Shown in pieces: positions 1 to 14,400 of a stretch of 64,000 nt of DNA. A program made the position numbers and the translations under genes. This DNA comes from Ailanthus altissimus (taxonomy: Eukaryota > Streptophyta > Magnoliopsida > Sapindales > Simaroubaceae): positions 1,627,001-1,691,000 of the forward strand of contig OX327697.1 of NCBI GenBank assembly GCA_946807835.1, in the 5' to 3' direction. The notes under the pieces are model-generated. The model was not told the origin of the DNA and did no database searches. It worked only from the letters and a program-made list of their open reading frames with translations. Numbering within the stretch: position 1 is the stretch's first letter; each line of letters opens with the position of its first letter.

Positions 1-1736
1 TGTTGACCTGAATAGTGATCTACTGTATTTCCGGAAAAATGCTGCCTGGAGAAAGCCTGTGATAACCTACTTGCACCTCCATGAATGTGACAATTTCTCG
101 GTTAGTTGCTTTCTTTGAATTTCATTTTTCATGCCTGGGGATAAGGGAAATCCTTTTTTTTTTTTTAAATGTTTTGGTTGGGGGACTAATCATTTCTGTT
201 GCAGATAGGGATTTTCTGCTTGCCACCGTCAGGTGTCATTCCTCTTCATAATCACCCTGGAATGACTGTATTCAGTAAGCTTCTTTTTGGGACCATGCAC
301 ATCAAATCATATGACTGGGTGGTTGATGTTCCGGGCAGCTCAATTGACAATGTGAATCCCTCAAAAAGTAAGTATTTTCTTCATGAGCTACTATCTGTGC
401 CTCCGCCCCCCACTCCCCCCCCCCCTCTGATCATTATGTACTAGATTCTAAGGATTAACACAAAATCAAGAACACAATAGGTTCAGCCTTTTCCATTGGG
501 CTGTGACAAGCTAGTAATAGATTTGTCATGGGGAATATCTCTGGAAGAAATACATACATTAGACTTGATTTTAATTGTCTCAAAACATATGATTTCACTA
601 GATTGGCCATTTTATCCCAAGTTTCATAGAAGAAAATACCCTTGTCCTTGGCCAAGAATTGGAATCTGATTGGACACTATTGTTCCAGTAAGTCAGGTCA
701 ATTCTGTGTTTTATGCAGTATGTCTCACATTGTTGCGTGTGGTCTGGAATTTTCAGAATTTTAGTCTCATATAAAGGGTAGAATTTGAGAGAACATCAGC
801 ATTGATGATTACCTTTCTTGAGCATTAACATGTAATCTCTTTCCCTTTTTGTTTTATTGAAAATCCAGCATCTAGTTATAGTAGTGAAAGGCTTATACGA
901 AACTAAGGTATTGAAGTGTTTGTTTAAGTATGAGAATATGGATATTTTCTGAATCTTGCCATTTTTTTTACTCGGTTTTGAGAAGTTCCATGAGCAATGA
1001 TGCCAAATAAATGATCACCACTTAAAATTAGATTTTTTGAAATGATCATGGAAAACCATCCTTGAATTGGCACATTTTGATGCTTATGGTCACCTTGTTT
1101 TTATTGTCTTATAGCAACATCTGCTGGATCCGTGGGAAATCCTTCCATATTTCAAAGAGCTTCAGTTTGCTTGTGTTTGAGTACCTTCTAAAGACTAATG
1201 ATCTGAAAATCAAAAGAATTATCCAGTTGATTTAAATATTAAGTTTTTTTAAGACTCTTTTCTTCCCTTTGGACATGGTGTTTTTCTCACTTGCAGCAAA
1301 GCAGCCTGAAGTACGGTTGGCAAAGGTTAAGGTTGATTCTGACTTTACCTCCCCTTGCAACACCTCTATTCTCTATCCTGCTGATGGGGGGAACATGCAT
1401 TGCTTCACGGCGGTGACAGCATGTGCAGTGCTAGACGTGCTTGGCCCTCCATACTCTGATCCGGATGGTCGGCACTGCACATACTATCTTGACTTCCCAT
1501 TTTCCAAATTCTCAGGTACCACATTGCTCCTTCACCTTTCAACTCCAGAATAATCACTAATGATTAGGAGGACACAAATCTTGATCATTTGATTCCCTTT
1601 GAAAATTTCAGTTGATGGAGTATCGGTGCCTGCAGAGGAAAGAGAAGGTTATGCCTGGCTTAAAGAGAGGGAGAAACCTGAGGACTTGGTTGTAGTTGGA
1701 GGATCGTACACTGGCCCTAAAATAGTGAAAAAATGA
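1..1736 (+). CDS. PCO: Plant cysteine oxidase (PCO), 3' part of gene
   Basis: This thiol dioxygenase oxidises N-terminal cysteine of target proteins such as group VII ERF factors, feeding them to the Arg/Cys N-degron pathway as an oxygen sensor. The first exon is cut by the window edge. Readable exons are 1-100, 205-367, 1297-1515 and 1612-1736, all with GT-AG introns and continuous phase, ending at TGA 1734-1736. The cupin iron-ligand motif [13 protein letters not shown] lies in exon 2. The third histidine lies in GNMHCFTA in exon 3. The C-terminus reads [18 protein letters not shown], as in the family. I see no internal stop or frameshift, so the visible part looks functional. The family assignment is firm; which PCO paralogue it is cannot be told. 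Confidence 0.93.
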
Positions 1737-2872
1737 CTTGACTAATCTACATCATCCTTCCATCCATGGTTGTGAAAATAGCTAGCTGCTTCCAGTTCTG
1801 TGCAGCTTTAGAATTTCAAAATCGTTTTCTTTGTGGGTATTTTTGTTTTTGGGTCATCAAGCAACTGGTGCTTTTTGCAGTCTATAGTTTCTGTACATAA
1901 AAAGGAGAAAAAAAAGATAAAGATAAAAGAAACCACAGGTTGTATGTGCACCGGATGTAAGTTTGTCGTAGCTCAATGAATGAGTAAACGTTCAAGTGCA
2001 CTTTTTTTTTTGTCAGCGTCATCTTCTCCAAGCTGCCCTTTCCTTTAAATCCGCTCTAGTTTCCACGTCATGGATTGCAAAAATATATTTAAAAGAAAAA
2101 AAAATAACAGCAGAAAAAAGTCACAAGTTGTTGATCCAATACTGTTTTTTTGGTCAGACCTGTCCAACAAATGGTAGCCAGTGGTGATTGCACATTTGTA
2201 TCATGTCGTTAAATGACTTGCTTTCTGCTACAGCTGGTGGATAGAGAATTGAGTGAGAGTTAAAAAGGTTTTTCTGAGTACTTTCGGGGACAAATATTTA
2301 TCACATTTTGCTACTTTTGTTACGTTTGGCAGAAGACAAACATTTAATGTCGGGTTGTCTTGTAATAAATTTCTTTCTTGTAACGTCTCCTCATGTCAGT
2401 TATGTCATTGCCTCTTGGGGCTGTTTGTGTTTCCCTCCCGTGGATTATCGTATTCATTTACTATGATCTGATGGGCAGAGGGTTATCTTTCACTTTCCAT
2501 CAAAAACAAAATGTTTGTCCATTTTCAGAAACTTGGAGGAAACTGGCTTCTGTTGCCTGTTTGTTTTCTCTCTAGTGCAATTTCCTACTTTGAAAGCACT
2601 TCATGTGAGCAAAACGGTGAGTGTCTTTTTGTCGAAGAAAGTAATAAAATTTCCCTTTCATTGCTCATCAACTAAACCTGGCAAATGGCAATGTTACTGG
2701 TTGATAAATTTGAGGCCATCATCACATCATATACAAACATGAGACAAACCAGAAGCCGCAACTTAATATGGCTAGAGCCTCGATTGCAACTAAAGCAACC
2801 CTATGCAAATAATCAAACTCCAATTGAAATCTTATATATAACGTTTATATATACGTTAACAACTAAAGGGAA
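1737..2872. other. PCO 3' UTR and intergenic spacer
   Basis: The first few hundred bases after the PCO stop are T-rich and A-rich tracts typical of a plant 3' UTR. The remainder shows no protein similarity that I can recognise in any frame. Short open frames here have no family motifs. Confidence 0.6.
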
Positions 2873-5548
<2,676 letters not shown>

Positions 5549-6398
5549 GATCGAAGACCTGGTTGAAAAGTCGTCGTTTAGATGGACTTCCTTCCATTTT
5601 CCTTCATTTTCTCATAAACTTTCCTGGAAAATGTTCACGCCATAATATTTAAATAACACTTTATAATATTGCATAGCACTAAGACCGCTGAAACCAAATG
5701 AAAGATCAAAGTCCATGCAATTATTGTCAATTAATTTGTACACTAAACATATGAAACTAAATTCAAATTACTGGTGCCACCTTGTTTGAACTAGGTGGTT
5801 AATTTAAAAGCAAATATGATAAGAAACCCTCTTAACTCAAAGTCATGTTTGTATTAAAATATTATATAGATTAAAAAATAATTATTGGCTAGATTTGACT
5901 AAGAGATATATTTGTTTAGAAGAAAAATCACATCTGAACCCAAATAGACATCATGGACATCTACAAGCAACATTTTAGATTAAACCAAGTTTCAAACAAA
6001 TGATATTATAAGCTGATAAGATGTGATGAAAATTAATCAATAATCAGTCAAGTTGTGAAGCTCAAAATCCAATTAGGTTTAGCTACATTGGGGTCAAACT
6101 TGTAAAGCCAAAACTTAGGAGTTAATTAATCAAAAAAATTATGGGAGATATAAAATATATAGATATTAATCCTTTATTCATATGCCCTTCATATTCAAAG
6201 AAAAAAAAAGAAATTACAACTTGATGTTACATAAATTGGCTTCTTGTTATACATATCCATCAGTTTTATTGTTACATATGACTCGAATTTAGTATCGTAG
6301 ATGTTAAAATTAAATCTACCTTCCATATAAATGAAGAGATTTAAATATAATATTTTTAATTTTAGAAGTGCAAACACTAAACCACTAGGTGGTTGATA
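5549..6398. other. AT-rich spacer downstream of SCPL pseudogene
   Basis: No coding similarity is seen. The first 600 bases or so are the 3' flank that was duplicated together with the SCPL gene: stretches at 5560-5760 recur at about 14300-14660, and 5770-6190 recurs in diverged form at about 19675-20100. Confidence 0.5.
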
Positions 6399-6540
6399 CA
6401 CTAATAGAAGATCTTTTTTTTTGAATGAGGGGATTACAATATTTTTTAGCATTTCCGCACCACCTGGGGGGGAGGGGGGGTCGAACCCAGGTGGGAATGT
6501 GAGACTTTGGGGGGCTCATGCTCCACTAATAGAAGATCTT
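6399..6540 (-). mobile_element. Short tRNA-derived SINE with 17-bp target-site duplication
   Basis: A 108-bp insert (6416-6523) is flanked by perfect direct repeats cactaatagaagatctt at 6399-6415 and 6524-6540. On the minus strand the insert ends in an A-run next to one repeat. Internally it carries GGGTTCGACCCC, a match to the RNA polymerase III B box. Poly-A tail, pol III B box and a long target duplication together are the hallmarks of a SINE copied by LINE machinery. A runs-of-C tract sits beside the B box. The A box is not clear, so the 5' end may be truncated or the family may be short. Confidence 0.75.
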
Positions 6541-8460
6541 AAAAAGAAAGAACTTCTTAAATCTTTGTTTATGGGTCCTATTAATTTCATTAAGGAATAT
6601 AAAACTAAGATGTCACTAATCTTATTTATTAATTTATTTTTAATTTGGGAGAGAGAATATTCAAAATTGGGATCCCGACATTAATTTAAATATATTTTAC
6701 CACTAAATTATACCTATGATCTTGAATTAATTGACATTATGATTTTATAAATCTTGTTTGAAGCTTAAAATATTTGTTACACATTAAACAACATTAATGA
6801 AGTTAAAAAATGGACATGCAAAATGTATGGAAAACCTCAGGTGAACACAATTTAGATCATTTGGAATTGTTGCTGGAAAGGTTAAAAGTGATTTTGAGGT
6901 GTTAAAAGTCGACTTAAATTTTGGTAAAATAATTTTAAAACCACTCTTTTCTATAGTAATTTTTTAAAAAAGAAGAAAGTTATTTTTTAAAATCTGATTT
7001 GAAATAATTATTTTCTTTTTAATTAATTTGTGTTCAAATATATCTTTAAATAAATCACATAAATTCAAAATTATCTTTAGACATATTATTTAAATTTTAA
7101 ATTATTTAATAAAAAAGATCATTAAAATTTAGTCTAAATAAAATTCTTCTATTTATCTCTAACATATAAATAAAATCATCATCTTTTTACAACTTATCAT
7201 TTTTCTAGCACAATTAACAATAATTATTTTTTCTTAAAAAAAAAAAAATAATTATTTTCAAAACTAAATGTTGTCAAGCTAACCCTTAAGCCAACCATGT
7301 CAGAACAGAATTGATGTTTTCTTCTTCTTCTTCTTCTTTTTCATAGTTAATATATAAATATAAATTATATCTTTTCCCATCTTCGTGAGCAGAATTTAAA
7401 CTTCAAACTTTTTAATTTCGACAAAAAATTTACTAATTGAATCAATTGATAGTTATATGGTTACAAACTATGAGTTTTGTTATATTAAATGAGAATCTTA
7501 AAACCATGTATTAGCACAAATTCTTTCTACTCAAAATGTGTCCAACATTAAATATTTAACAATCAATTGACAGCAATTTTATTAATGTATAGTTGGAGAA
7601 ATATAACTTTGGAATTCTCCTCTTTTTTCTTGGCGGGCCACTCCTCGTTTAATAATTCATTACAGAAAATTCATTTTCAATGTTTGGAGGTGCCTTGTTT
7701 ATTTATTTATTTTTATGTTACTGATATTACATCAGTTCTCTACTAGTATAATGGTTAGAAAATAATTAGGTTTAGACTTCACTTCTATATTTTTATTCTA
7801 ACGCATGCTTAGAGACAAACTCAATAAAAAGAGTATAAATTCCTACAAAGAGAAAAAAAAACTCTTACTATAAAAAAAAAATTATTATAATATCCTAATA
7901 TCTCTCACAACTTGAACTTTTAACTCAAATCACTCAATTGAATGCTTACCGCCGTGGTAAGCACTCAAGTGCGAGGTGGCTTAGTTTTACTTTCTTTGAT
8001 TGTTTGAAGTTATATACTTAAAAAATGATTATAAATAAAACCCACTAAATTTTTCAAGATTGTTTTTTTTTTCTTTAATCTTTTAATAATTTTTTTACGT
8101 ATTCACGTTTTCAGAAATGGTTCAAACAAATATATAGCAATTATGGTCCCATTCACTTAAATGGTAGAAGTTGAATCTTTTTGTTTATACATATAACTAA
8201 AATTTTTGGGTGTCAATTAGTTCCACAAGTAAAATTTATTTAGTGGACTAAGAGGATTTAGGTTCAAATCTCGCTCAAAATAAAGAGAGGTATGATTTAT
8301 ATATTTCATGCAAACATTAAATAGTAATAATGCAGACATCAACCATGCGAAATTTTCAAAGAGATGCATGTGCATGGGTTCAAACGAAGCAATAAAGTCT
8401 ACAATCCAATGCAACAACTAGTGAAACTCCAATACAAATTTCTCTATCTCACGCTCTCTC
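6541..8460. other. AT-rich intergenic DNA
   Basis: There are no recognisable genes. It holds a CTT microsatellite at about 7318-7337 and a perfect 7-bp-stem hairpin at 7944-7962 (gcttacc / ggtaagc) of unknown meaning. The remainder is A/T-rich low-complexity DNA. Confidence 0.6.
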
Positions 8461-8815
8461 ATGGCTTTTTTGGTTTTCCCTTCGTTGTTCTTACACTACT
8501 TTTCACTACAAGTCTTGTGCTGAGCTGATAACAGCTTTGCCAGGACAACCCACCAATGTTTCTTTCAAGCAATATTCTGGGGGTACATTGTTACAGATGC
8601 TCATTCATGGCCGACTTCACTATCTTTCACTTCCCATGCCTTGTGGCTCAATGGATTCATACATTTTTGTGTAAAAATTTTATGTTTGAAATTTTAACCC
8701 TTCAGGTCCTGGATGTACTTCACTTGGTTTTGGTCATTTCATGGAACATGGTCCTCTCCAACCCGGAGAAAATAGACTGCTTCTTAAGAATGAATATTCA
8801 TGGAACTCGGTAAAG
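8461..8815 (+). pseudogene. SCPL: SCPL pseudogene, second copy, 5' fragment
   Basis: This is a diverged duplicate of the first two exons of the 2873-5548 pseudogene. It contains an ATG-Ala-Phe leader, [15 protein letters not shown], then a scrambled version of the [12 protein letters not shown] region. Exon 2 encodes PGCTSLGFGHFMEHGPLQPGE, with the C of CSSLG retained. It has lost the NGG codons at the end of exon 1, carries small indels and stops, and breaks off just after the exon 2 donor. The Copia-1 element begins there. The leader/LPGQP frame mismatch is shared with copy 1, so it probably predates the duplication. Confidence 0.85.
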
Positions 8816-8836
8816 ATTTGAAAAATTAAGAAATTG

Positions 8837-9052
8837 TGAAGAAAAAATTTGGATACGAATTGTGGATTATTGTACATCAAAATACAAAGAATAAACTTTA
8901 CATTTATAGTGCTATTCTTATGTTGAAAAAGAAAAAAAAAATTAAACTAAGTAATTATATATAAAAAGAAAATACATCTAAAAATTAATTGAGAATATTT
9001 GACCTAAAATTAATTAAAGTAAAAATTATTCAATTTGTTTCCTCTTTTAACA
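8837..9052 (-). repeat. Copia-1 3' LTR
   Basis: It ends in cttttaaca and is followed by the polypurine tract. It aligns with the right LTR through a gtacat..aaatac..agaataaactttacattta core and a common ..ctttaaca end. Many indels separate the two copies, pointing to an old insertion. Confidence 0.6.
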
Positions 9053-9060
9053 CCTCCCCT

Positions 9061-12000
9061 TAAGTTAGAGAGTAAATGTCAAGAACTCTCAACTTTTTCA
9101 AGCAGAAAGAAGAAAGCATTTTGACCTAATGACTTAGTAAAAAGATCGACAACTTATTTTTCGCTTTTCACAAAAAAAGTCTTAAGCTCCCATTTTTGTA
9201 TTCATTCATGGACTATATGACAATTTATATCAATATGTTTTGTCATTTCATGAAAGACAGGGTTGACTGAAATGTAAATTGTCGCTTAGTTGTCACAAAA
9301 GAGTTGAGCTAGTTTTGAGTGAGATACTTGCAAATCTTTTAATAAGTACCATAACTAAGTTAATTTGCAAGTATTAATTATATGAACCTATATTCAGATT
9401 CTACCGAGGACCGTGATACTGTGACTTGTTTTGTACTTTTCCATGAAATCAGTGAATTATCAAGAAATATACAATAACCAATAATTGATCGTTGTGTATC
9501 TGGACATCTAGCCCAATATTTATCACAAAAGCCTATAAACTGTAGCTTTGCAAGTAAAGATAATAAAAAACCCTGTCCCGAAGTTTTTTTAAGTACCACA
9601 ATACCCGATGTGTTGTTTTGAGATGTGGTTTTCTAGGTTGTTGTATAAACTGATTAAATATATTGACTAAGTAAGTAATGTCTAGTCTAATGATGGTAAA
9701 ATAAATTAACTTCCCAATCAATCTACGATATTAACTTGGATTATTAAGTAACTCCCCATCATTAGAACCAAGCTTGAGATTTTATTCCATGGAAAACTTT
9801 ACAGGTTTGGTATCTAAAAGTCCAGCCTCCTCTAGTATGTCAAGCGTGTATTTTCGTTGGTTGATATAAATTCCTACTTTGGATCGAACAACTTCTATTC
9901 TAAGAAAATACTTCAAATAACCGAGATCCTTAACCCTAAAATAATTGGCCAAGAAGTTCTTTACCTCTTGTATCATTTTCTCATTGTTGCCAGTGATGAT
10001 CATGTTGTTGACATAAAAAAGGATAACAATGAGAGAATTACCATTAATCTTGGTGAATAAAGAATAATCTGCTTGTGATTGGCGGAAACCAAATTTTTGG
10101 ATGGCATTAAGAAACTTGCGAAACTAACTCTGTAAGGCTTGCTTCAATACGTGAAGAGATTTATAGAGTTGACAAACTAAATGTTGCTTCCTTGATTGAT
10201 GAAAACTAGAAGGAGGAGTTACGTAGACCTCTTCAGTCAAATCTCCATGAAGAAAATATTTTGAACATCCAACTGATGAAGATGTCAATGACGAATAGAA
10301 GCAATGACCAAATGACACCAAAAAGTATTTAACTTAGCCACAAGAGTAAAGGTTTCAGTGTAGTCAATACCTTTACGTTCAGTAAACCCTTTAATTACGA
10401 GGTGAGCTTTATAACACTTAATTGAATCATTGGAGTTGTATTTAATTTTGAAGACCCATTTGTAACCAATAAGTCGATGACCAGAAAGTAATGGGACCAT
10501 ACTTCAGGTATAGTTTACTTTCAAGGGCTGAGATTTCTTCGTTCATGGTGGCTACCCAATGTAGATTGTGACAAGCTTGTTCATATGTTTCTGGTTCAAC
10601 CATGTGAGAAACAGCATTGATAGAAGTCTGATGTGAATGGTAAAGATGGGTGTAGGAGATATACCTTGAAATTAGGTGGCATGCCAAACATAACTGAAGA
10701 AGAAAAAGAACCTATAGTGAAAAGCTTGGAATGGTTTACCTTGTAATCTTAGAGATGGGTTGAAAGCTTTTTGGGGTGAGAAGAACGTTAGGGTAGATAA
10801 GAATCAATGAGTATTTCATATTCGAGTAAAACTGAGGTATTTTAGATTAGCTCCTAGGTATTGACAGAAATGGCGTCATAGTAGGAAATGGTTGGCACCG
10901 GGGTGTCAGAAATTTGAATATTGGTGCTGCAACATGGAGTGAGTGACACTGCAGCACTGACATTTTGAAGTGGCTCTTGAATTTTTGTAATGTCAAATGA
11001 TAAGGGTAAGGTTAGTGTGTCAATGTGGTCATCAAGGTTTTGAATTGGAGTGGTTGATTATAGGAATGTGAATTCGTGAAGTATTACATCACAAGAGATC
11101 AAGGTTTGATGGGACTAGAGGTCATAGACACGGTAACCCTTTTAACCAAGTGGATAATAAAGAAATATGCATTTTTTTGACTTGAATATTAAAGTTATAA
11201 TTTGGTTTAAAGTTGGTAACGTAACATAAATACCCAAAGGTGCAGAGATGAGAGTATATTGGGGCTTCATTGTAAAGTTGATGATATGGTGTTTAGTTGG
11301 ATAGGACGGGTGTTGGAAGGTGGTTGATTAGGTAACTGGTTATTTGTAGGCTCTCTCCTAAAAACTGTAAAGATAGGTTAGCTTAAAAATAAAGTGAATG
11401 ACTCATATTTAAGAGATATCTATGCTTATGCTCTATAACTCTGTTTTATTGGGGGTGTGTATGGGTAAGTATATTAGAAAGAGGTACCGTTATCTGTAAA
11501 AAAGACTTGTAAAGATAAAAACTCTTTTTTATTGTCAGAACGTAAAGTTTTAGTCCCACAATGGAATTGAGTTCGGACCTATAAAGAAAAAGACTTTATT
11601 ATTGATTGGGTTTCGGATTTAAAACTTATTAAATGTATCAAGGTATAACGAGAATAATCATTAACAATGGATAAGAAATAACAAGCTTTCAAATGAGAAG
11701 TAATTTTATAAGGTCCCAAAATATCATAATAGATTAATTTAAAAGGTTCACTAGTACACATAGAACTACTAAGAAAAGATAAACGAGATTATTTAGCTTA
11801 AGACAAACATCACAAAATAAGTAGAATCAAAAGAGATTTCTAGATTAGTTTTGGAGAGTGCCTGAAAATGTGCAATAGAGGGATGACCCAATCGCTGATG
11901 CTAAATATGAGGTTTGTATAGAATGTAGAGTGTGATGGATGGAGTTTGGCTGGCTTCGAGATAGTATAAACCATTAAACTACTTCTCTAGGCTAATCATC

Positions 12001-13475
12001 TTCTTTGTAGCCATGTTCTACACCACACAAAAATTAGGATAAAATGTTATACTACAAATCAATGCCTGAGTAATTTTACCAACTGATAAAATATTAACTC
12101 TAAATTGTGGTAGGTATAGAACATCATTTAAAGTGATATTATTTGACAACTTTGTTAACCCAACACACTCAATTTTAGCTTGGCCTCCATTTGGTAACTG
12201 AACGGAATTATGGGAAAAATTTGTCCTATACAATGTTGGTTGACCATTAGAAACATAGTCAGTAACCTCACTATCAATAATCCACTCAATATGTAATATA
12301 GATTTAATCTTGTAACAGAAAGGTGAGCTAATACCTGTAGTGTTCACAAAAGGCAAAATGTTACCATTATCCTTTTGAAGTAGAGTTTTGAGTTAATTGT
12401 ACTTATCAAGAGTGAAAGTGGTGTTGGTAAAACTTTATCTCTCGGATTCTTCTTCGGCCATCGAGTTATTGACATTAAGCTTCTTTTCTCTTGGCTTTAT
12501 TTCCTTACCATGTAGTTTGTGTCTAAGCGAAAAACCATAGAGAAAGTAGCAACAATCAATGGTGTGGTTATCTTTTTCACAATGAGTACTATGTATCTTT
12601 GATGTTTGCTCCTTGATTTTTGAAGTGTTTGAAACTTGCATTGCAGCATAATTGGCTCTTTTTTTTTTTTTTGAATTACTACTTTGGTTTGTCTTTCTTG
12701 TTAGAGTATCAAGGCATGAACATTGTGTGTATTTGGGAGAAGACTTATTATGAGAATTGAACCTTGCACGTTGGCATAAGATTCATTTAGTCCCATCAAG
12801 AATTGCATGACTATTTCTTTTTCTTCTTGCTTGGCAAGACCTTTTAGACCCCTACAAGTACAAAAAATTAGATCATGATAAGAAGCCAACTCATCCAAAA
12901 GTGACTTCATTTTGGTGTAATAGGTTGAAACAGATTGAGATCCTTGTTGTTGTTCGATAATTTCTTGTCGAATTTGATAGATTCGGGAGTCATTCCCTTG
13001 AGAGAATCTATCTTTTAAGTCATCTCAGACTTTGTTGCAGGTTTTACATAAATAACACTTTTTATAATATTAGAATGAATGAAATTCAAAATTCAGGATA
13101 ATACTATATCATTACACTATTGCCACACTGAAAACTTAGGGTCAGATTAAGGTGGTGTTTGTATCATCCCATTGATGAATCCAATTTTGTTCTTGGCACT
13201 TAGAGGTATACTCATTCAAGTGTTTTGGTAACCAAAATGAGACTTGGATGATCCGAGTGACAATATTGTTGGGAAATGACAATGTTGTCGACGATTGACA
13301 ATATTGTCAGGGTGATAAACGCGGTGAAAAAGTCAACCACTAGCGAGTGCGAATGCGTTGACAGAAACTTGAAAACAACTGTTGTTGGTGCAAGTGTGTT
13401 GTCAATCACTGCAAGTACAAACGCATTGATAGATAAACAAAAAAGCAACCATTGCGAATGTAAGTGCGTTGTCAA
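9061..13475 (-). pseudogene. Copia-1 gag-pol remnant
   Basis: Minus-strand fragments in order: gag pieces at 12701-12910 and 12435-12641; a protease block at 12018-12356 whose DSG site reads DSE; integrase around 11579-11761 (YYDILGPY, VNDYSRYT); RT blocks at 10124-10687 and 9782-10003 (GYKWVFKIK, KDLGYLKYFL); and RNase H at 9378-9721 (TQRSIIGYC, SRSSVESEYR). The RT catalytic YVDD reads YVNN near 9993-10022, so both Asp are lost. Multiple frameshifts and stops make it inactive. Confidence 0.85.
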
Positions 13476-13619
13476 CCCTGCGAGTACAAATGTATTGATA
13501 GAGAAAATAAAAAAGTAATCGTTGTAAGTGCAAATGTGTTGAAAAACACTATATTAGAAAAGAAAAAGAAAACAATAAAAATTAACTCTTAAAATGGATA
13601 AAAAAAAATTTTGGTATCG

Positions 13620-13849
13620 TGTTAGAAAAAATAAAGCAGTAGAAAAATAAAGAGACAAAAAAATCGTAAGAGCTATATTTTTACTATATTTTTGTATATT
13701 ACAAATACTACAGAATGAGTCTTTATATATACTTTAGATTAACATACACAAAAAAATATAAATACATATAAAGAAATAAAATAAAATTTATTAATTATAA
13801 AATATATATAATAGAAATAAATTGTCTAAATTTTATTATATCTTTAACA
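13620..13849 (-). repeat. Copia-1 5' LTR
   Basis: It reads tgttagaaaa ... ctttaaca on the plus strand, next to a degenerate Met-tRNA primer-binding site (ggtatcgtg) at about 13612-13620. It is paired with the left LTR at 8837-9052. Confidence 0.65.
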
Positions 13850-14149
13850 ACGATACTTTAAAAATTTGTAAGATAATCGAGATGAATACAGGGCATTTTG
13901 GATTAAAATTGATAGAAATGAACTACTTTCTAGCATTTGAAATTAAGGTTAATTAAAGAATAATGCTATATTTTTTTTATGTTATTTTAAAATTTTTATC
14001 TTGAATAATGTGTTAAGTAATTATTATGTAATAAAATGGTATAATGTTATCTCAAATTTTTTATACAAAATATGGTTGTTTTTTTCCTTTAACTGAAATT
14101 TTGAATATGACTTAATTTAAATCATGCGGATGATACATTTCTTTAGTAA

Positions 14150-14400
14150 CGTAATAAAGAGTCGTGCATTAAGTGAATGATTAAGCAATTTTGCATTTGC
14201 GTTAAACTGAAAATTTGTAATGGAATTTCAAGTGGGAGGATGGTCACAATTATTTGTAATGAAATTTATCATAAGTTAATGATATTGTTGATCAAGGCCC
14301 TGGTTGAAAACTCATCGTTTAGATGGACTTTTCCCTTTTTCTTCTTTTGTTTCTCAGAAACTTTCCTGGAAATGTTCATGCCCAATATTCAAATAACACA
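14150..14400 (+). pseudogene. SCPL: SCPL pseudogene, second copy, 3' fragment
   Basis: It matches the region around the last intron and exon of copy 1 (5300-5650): gcattaagtgaa, tttcaagtgggaggatggtcacaat, then a deletion, then 3' UTR sequence such as ctcatcgtttagatggact and actttcctggaaatgttca. The block encoding [18 protein letters not shown] is missing. With 8461-8815 it shows that a whole SCPL copy once lay here and lost its middle exons, with Copia-1 now in between. Confidence 0.8.

Larger units (their letters stand above)
8837..13849 (-). mobile_element. Copia-1: decayed Ty1/copia LTR retrotransposon
   Basis: The element lies on the minus strand between two diverged LTRs (about 8837-9052 and 13620-13849). 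A polypurine tract sits inside the left LTR (plus-strand cctcccctt at 9053-9061). A mutated Met-tRNA primer site lies at about 13611-13620. Internal order on the minus strand is gag, protease, integrase, reverse transcriptase, RNase H, as in copia. It inserted into the second SCPL copy, probably in an intron. I cannot identify a clean target duplication. The left LTR start is uncertain by about 10 bp. Confidence 0.8.

Noticed and set aside
7944..7962. Perfect 7-bp-stem hairpin, considered as part of a tRNA or miRNA precursor
   Set aside because: Too short, and no cloverleaf or extended arm pairing surrounds it.
8221..8290. ggttcaaatctcgc resembles a pol III B box, with tagtgg upstream like an A box
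   Set aside because: No A-tail or flanking target duplication could be found, so a second SINE is not supported.
13276..13518. Repeated gcgttgtcaa / cgcattgata words suggesting a regulatory array
   Set aside because: They fall in the Copia-1 5' internal region beside its gag and are irregular; no array period could be set.
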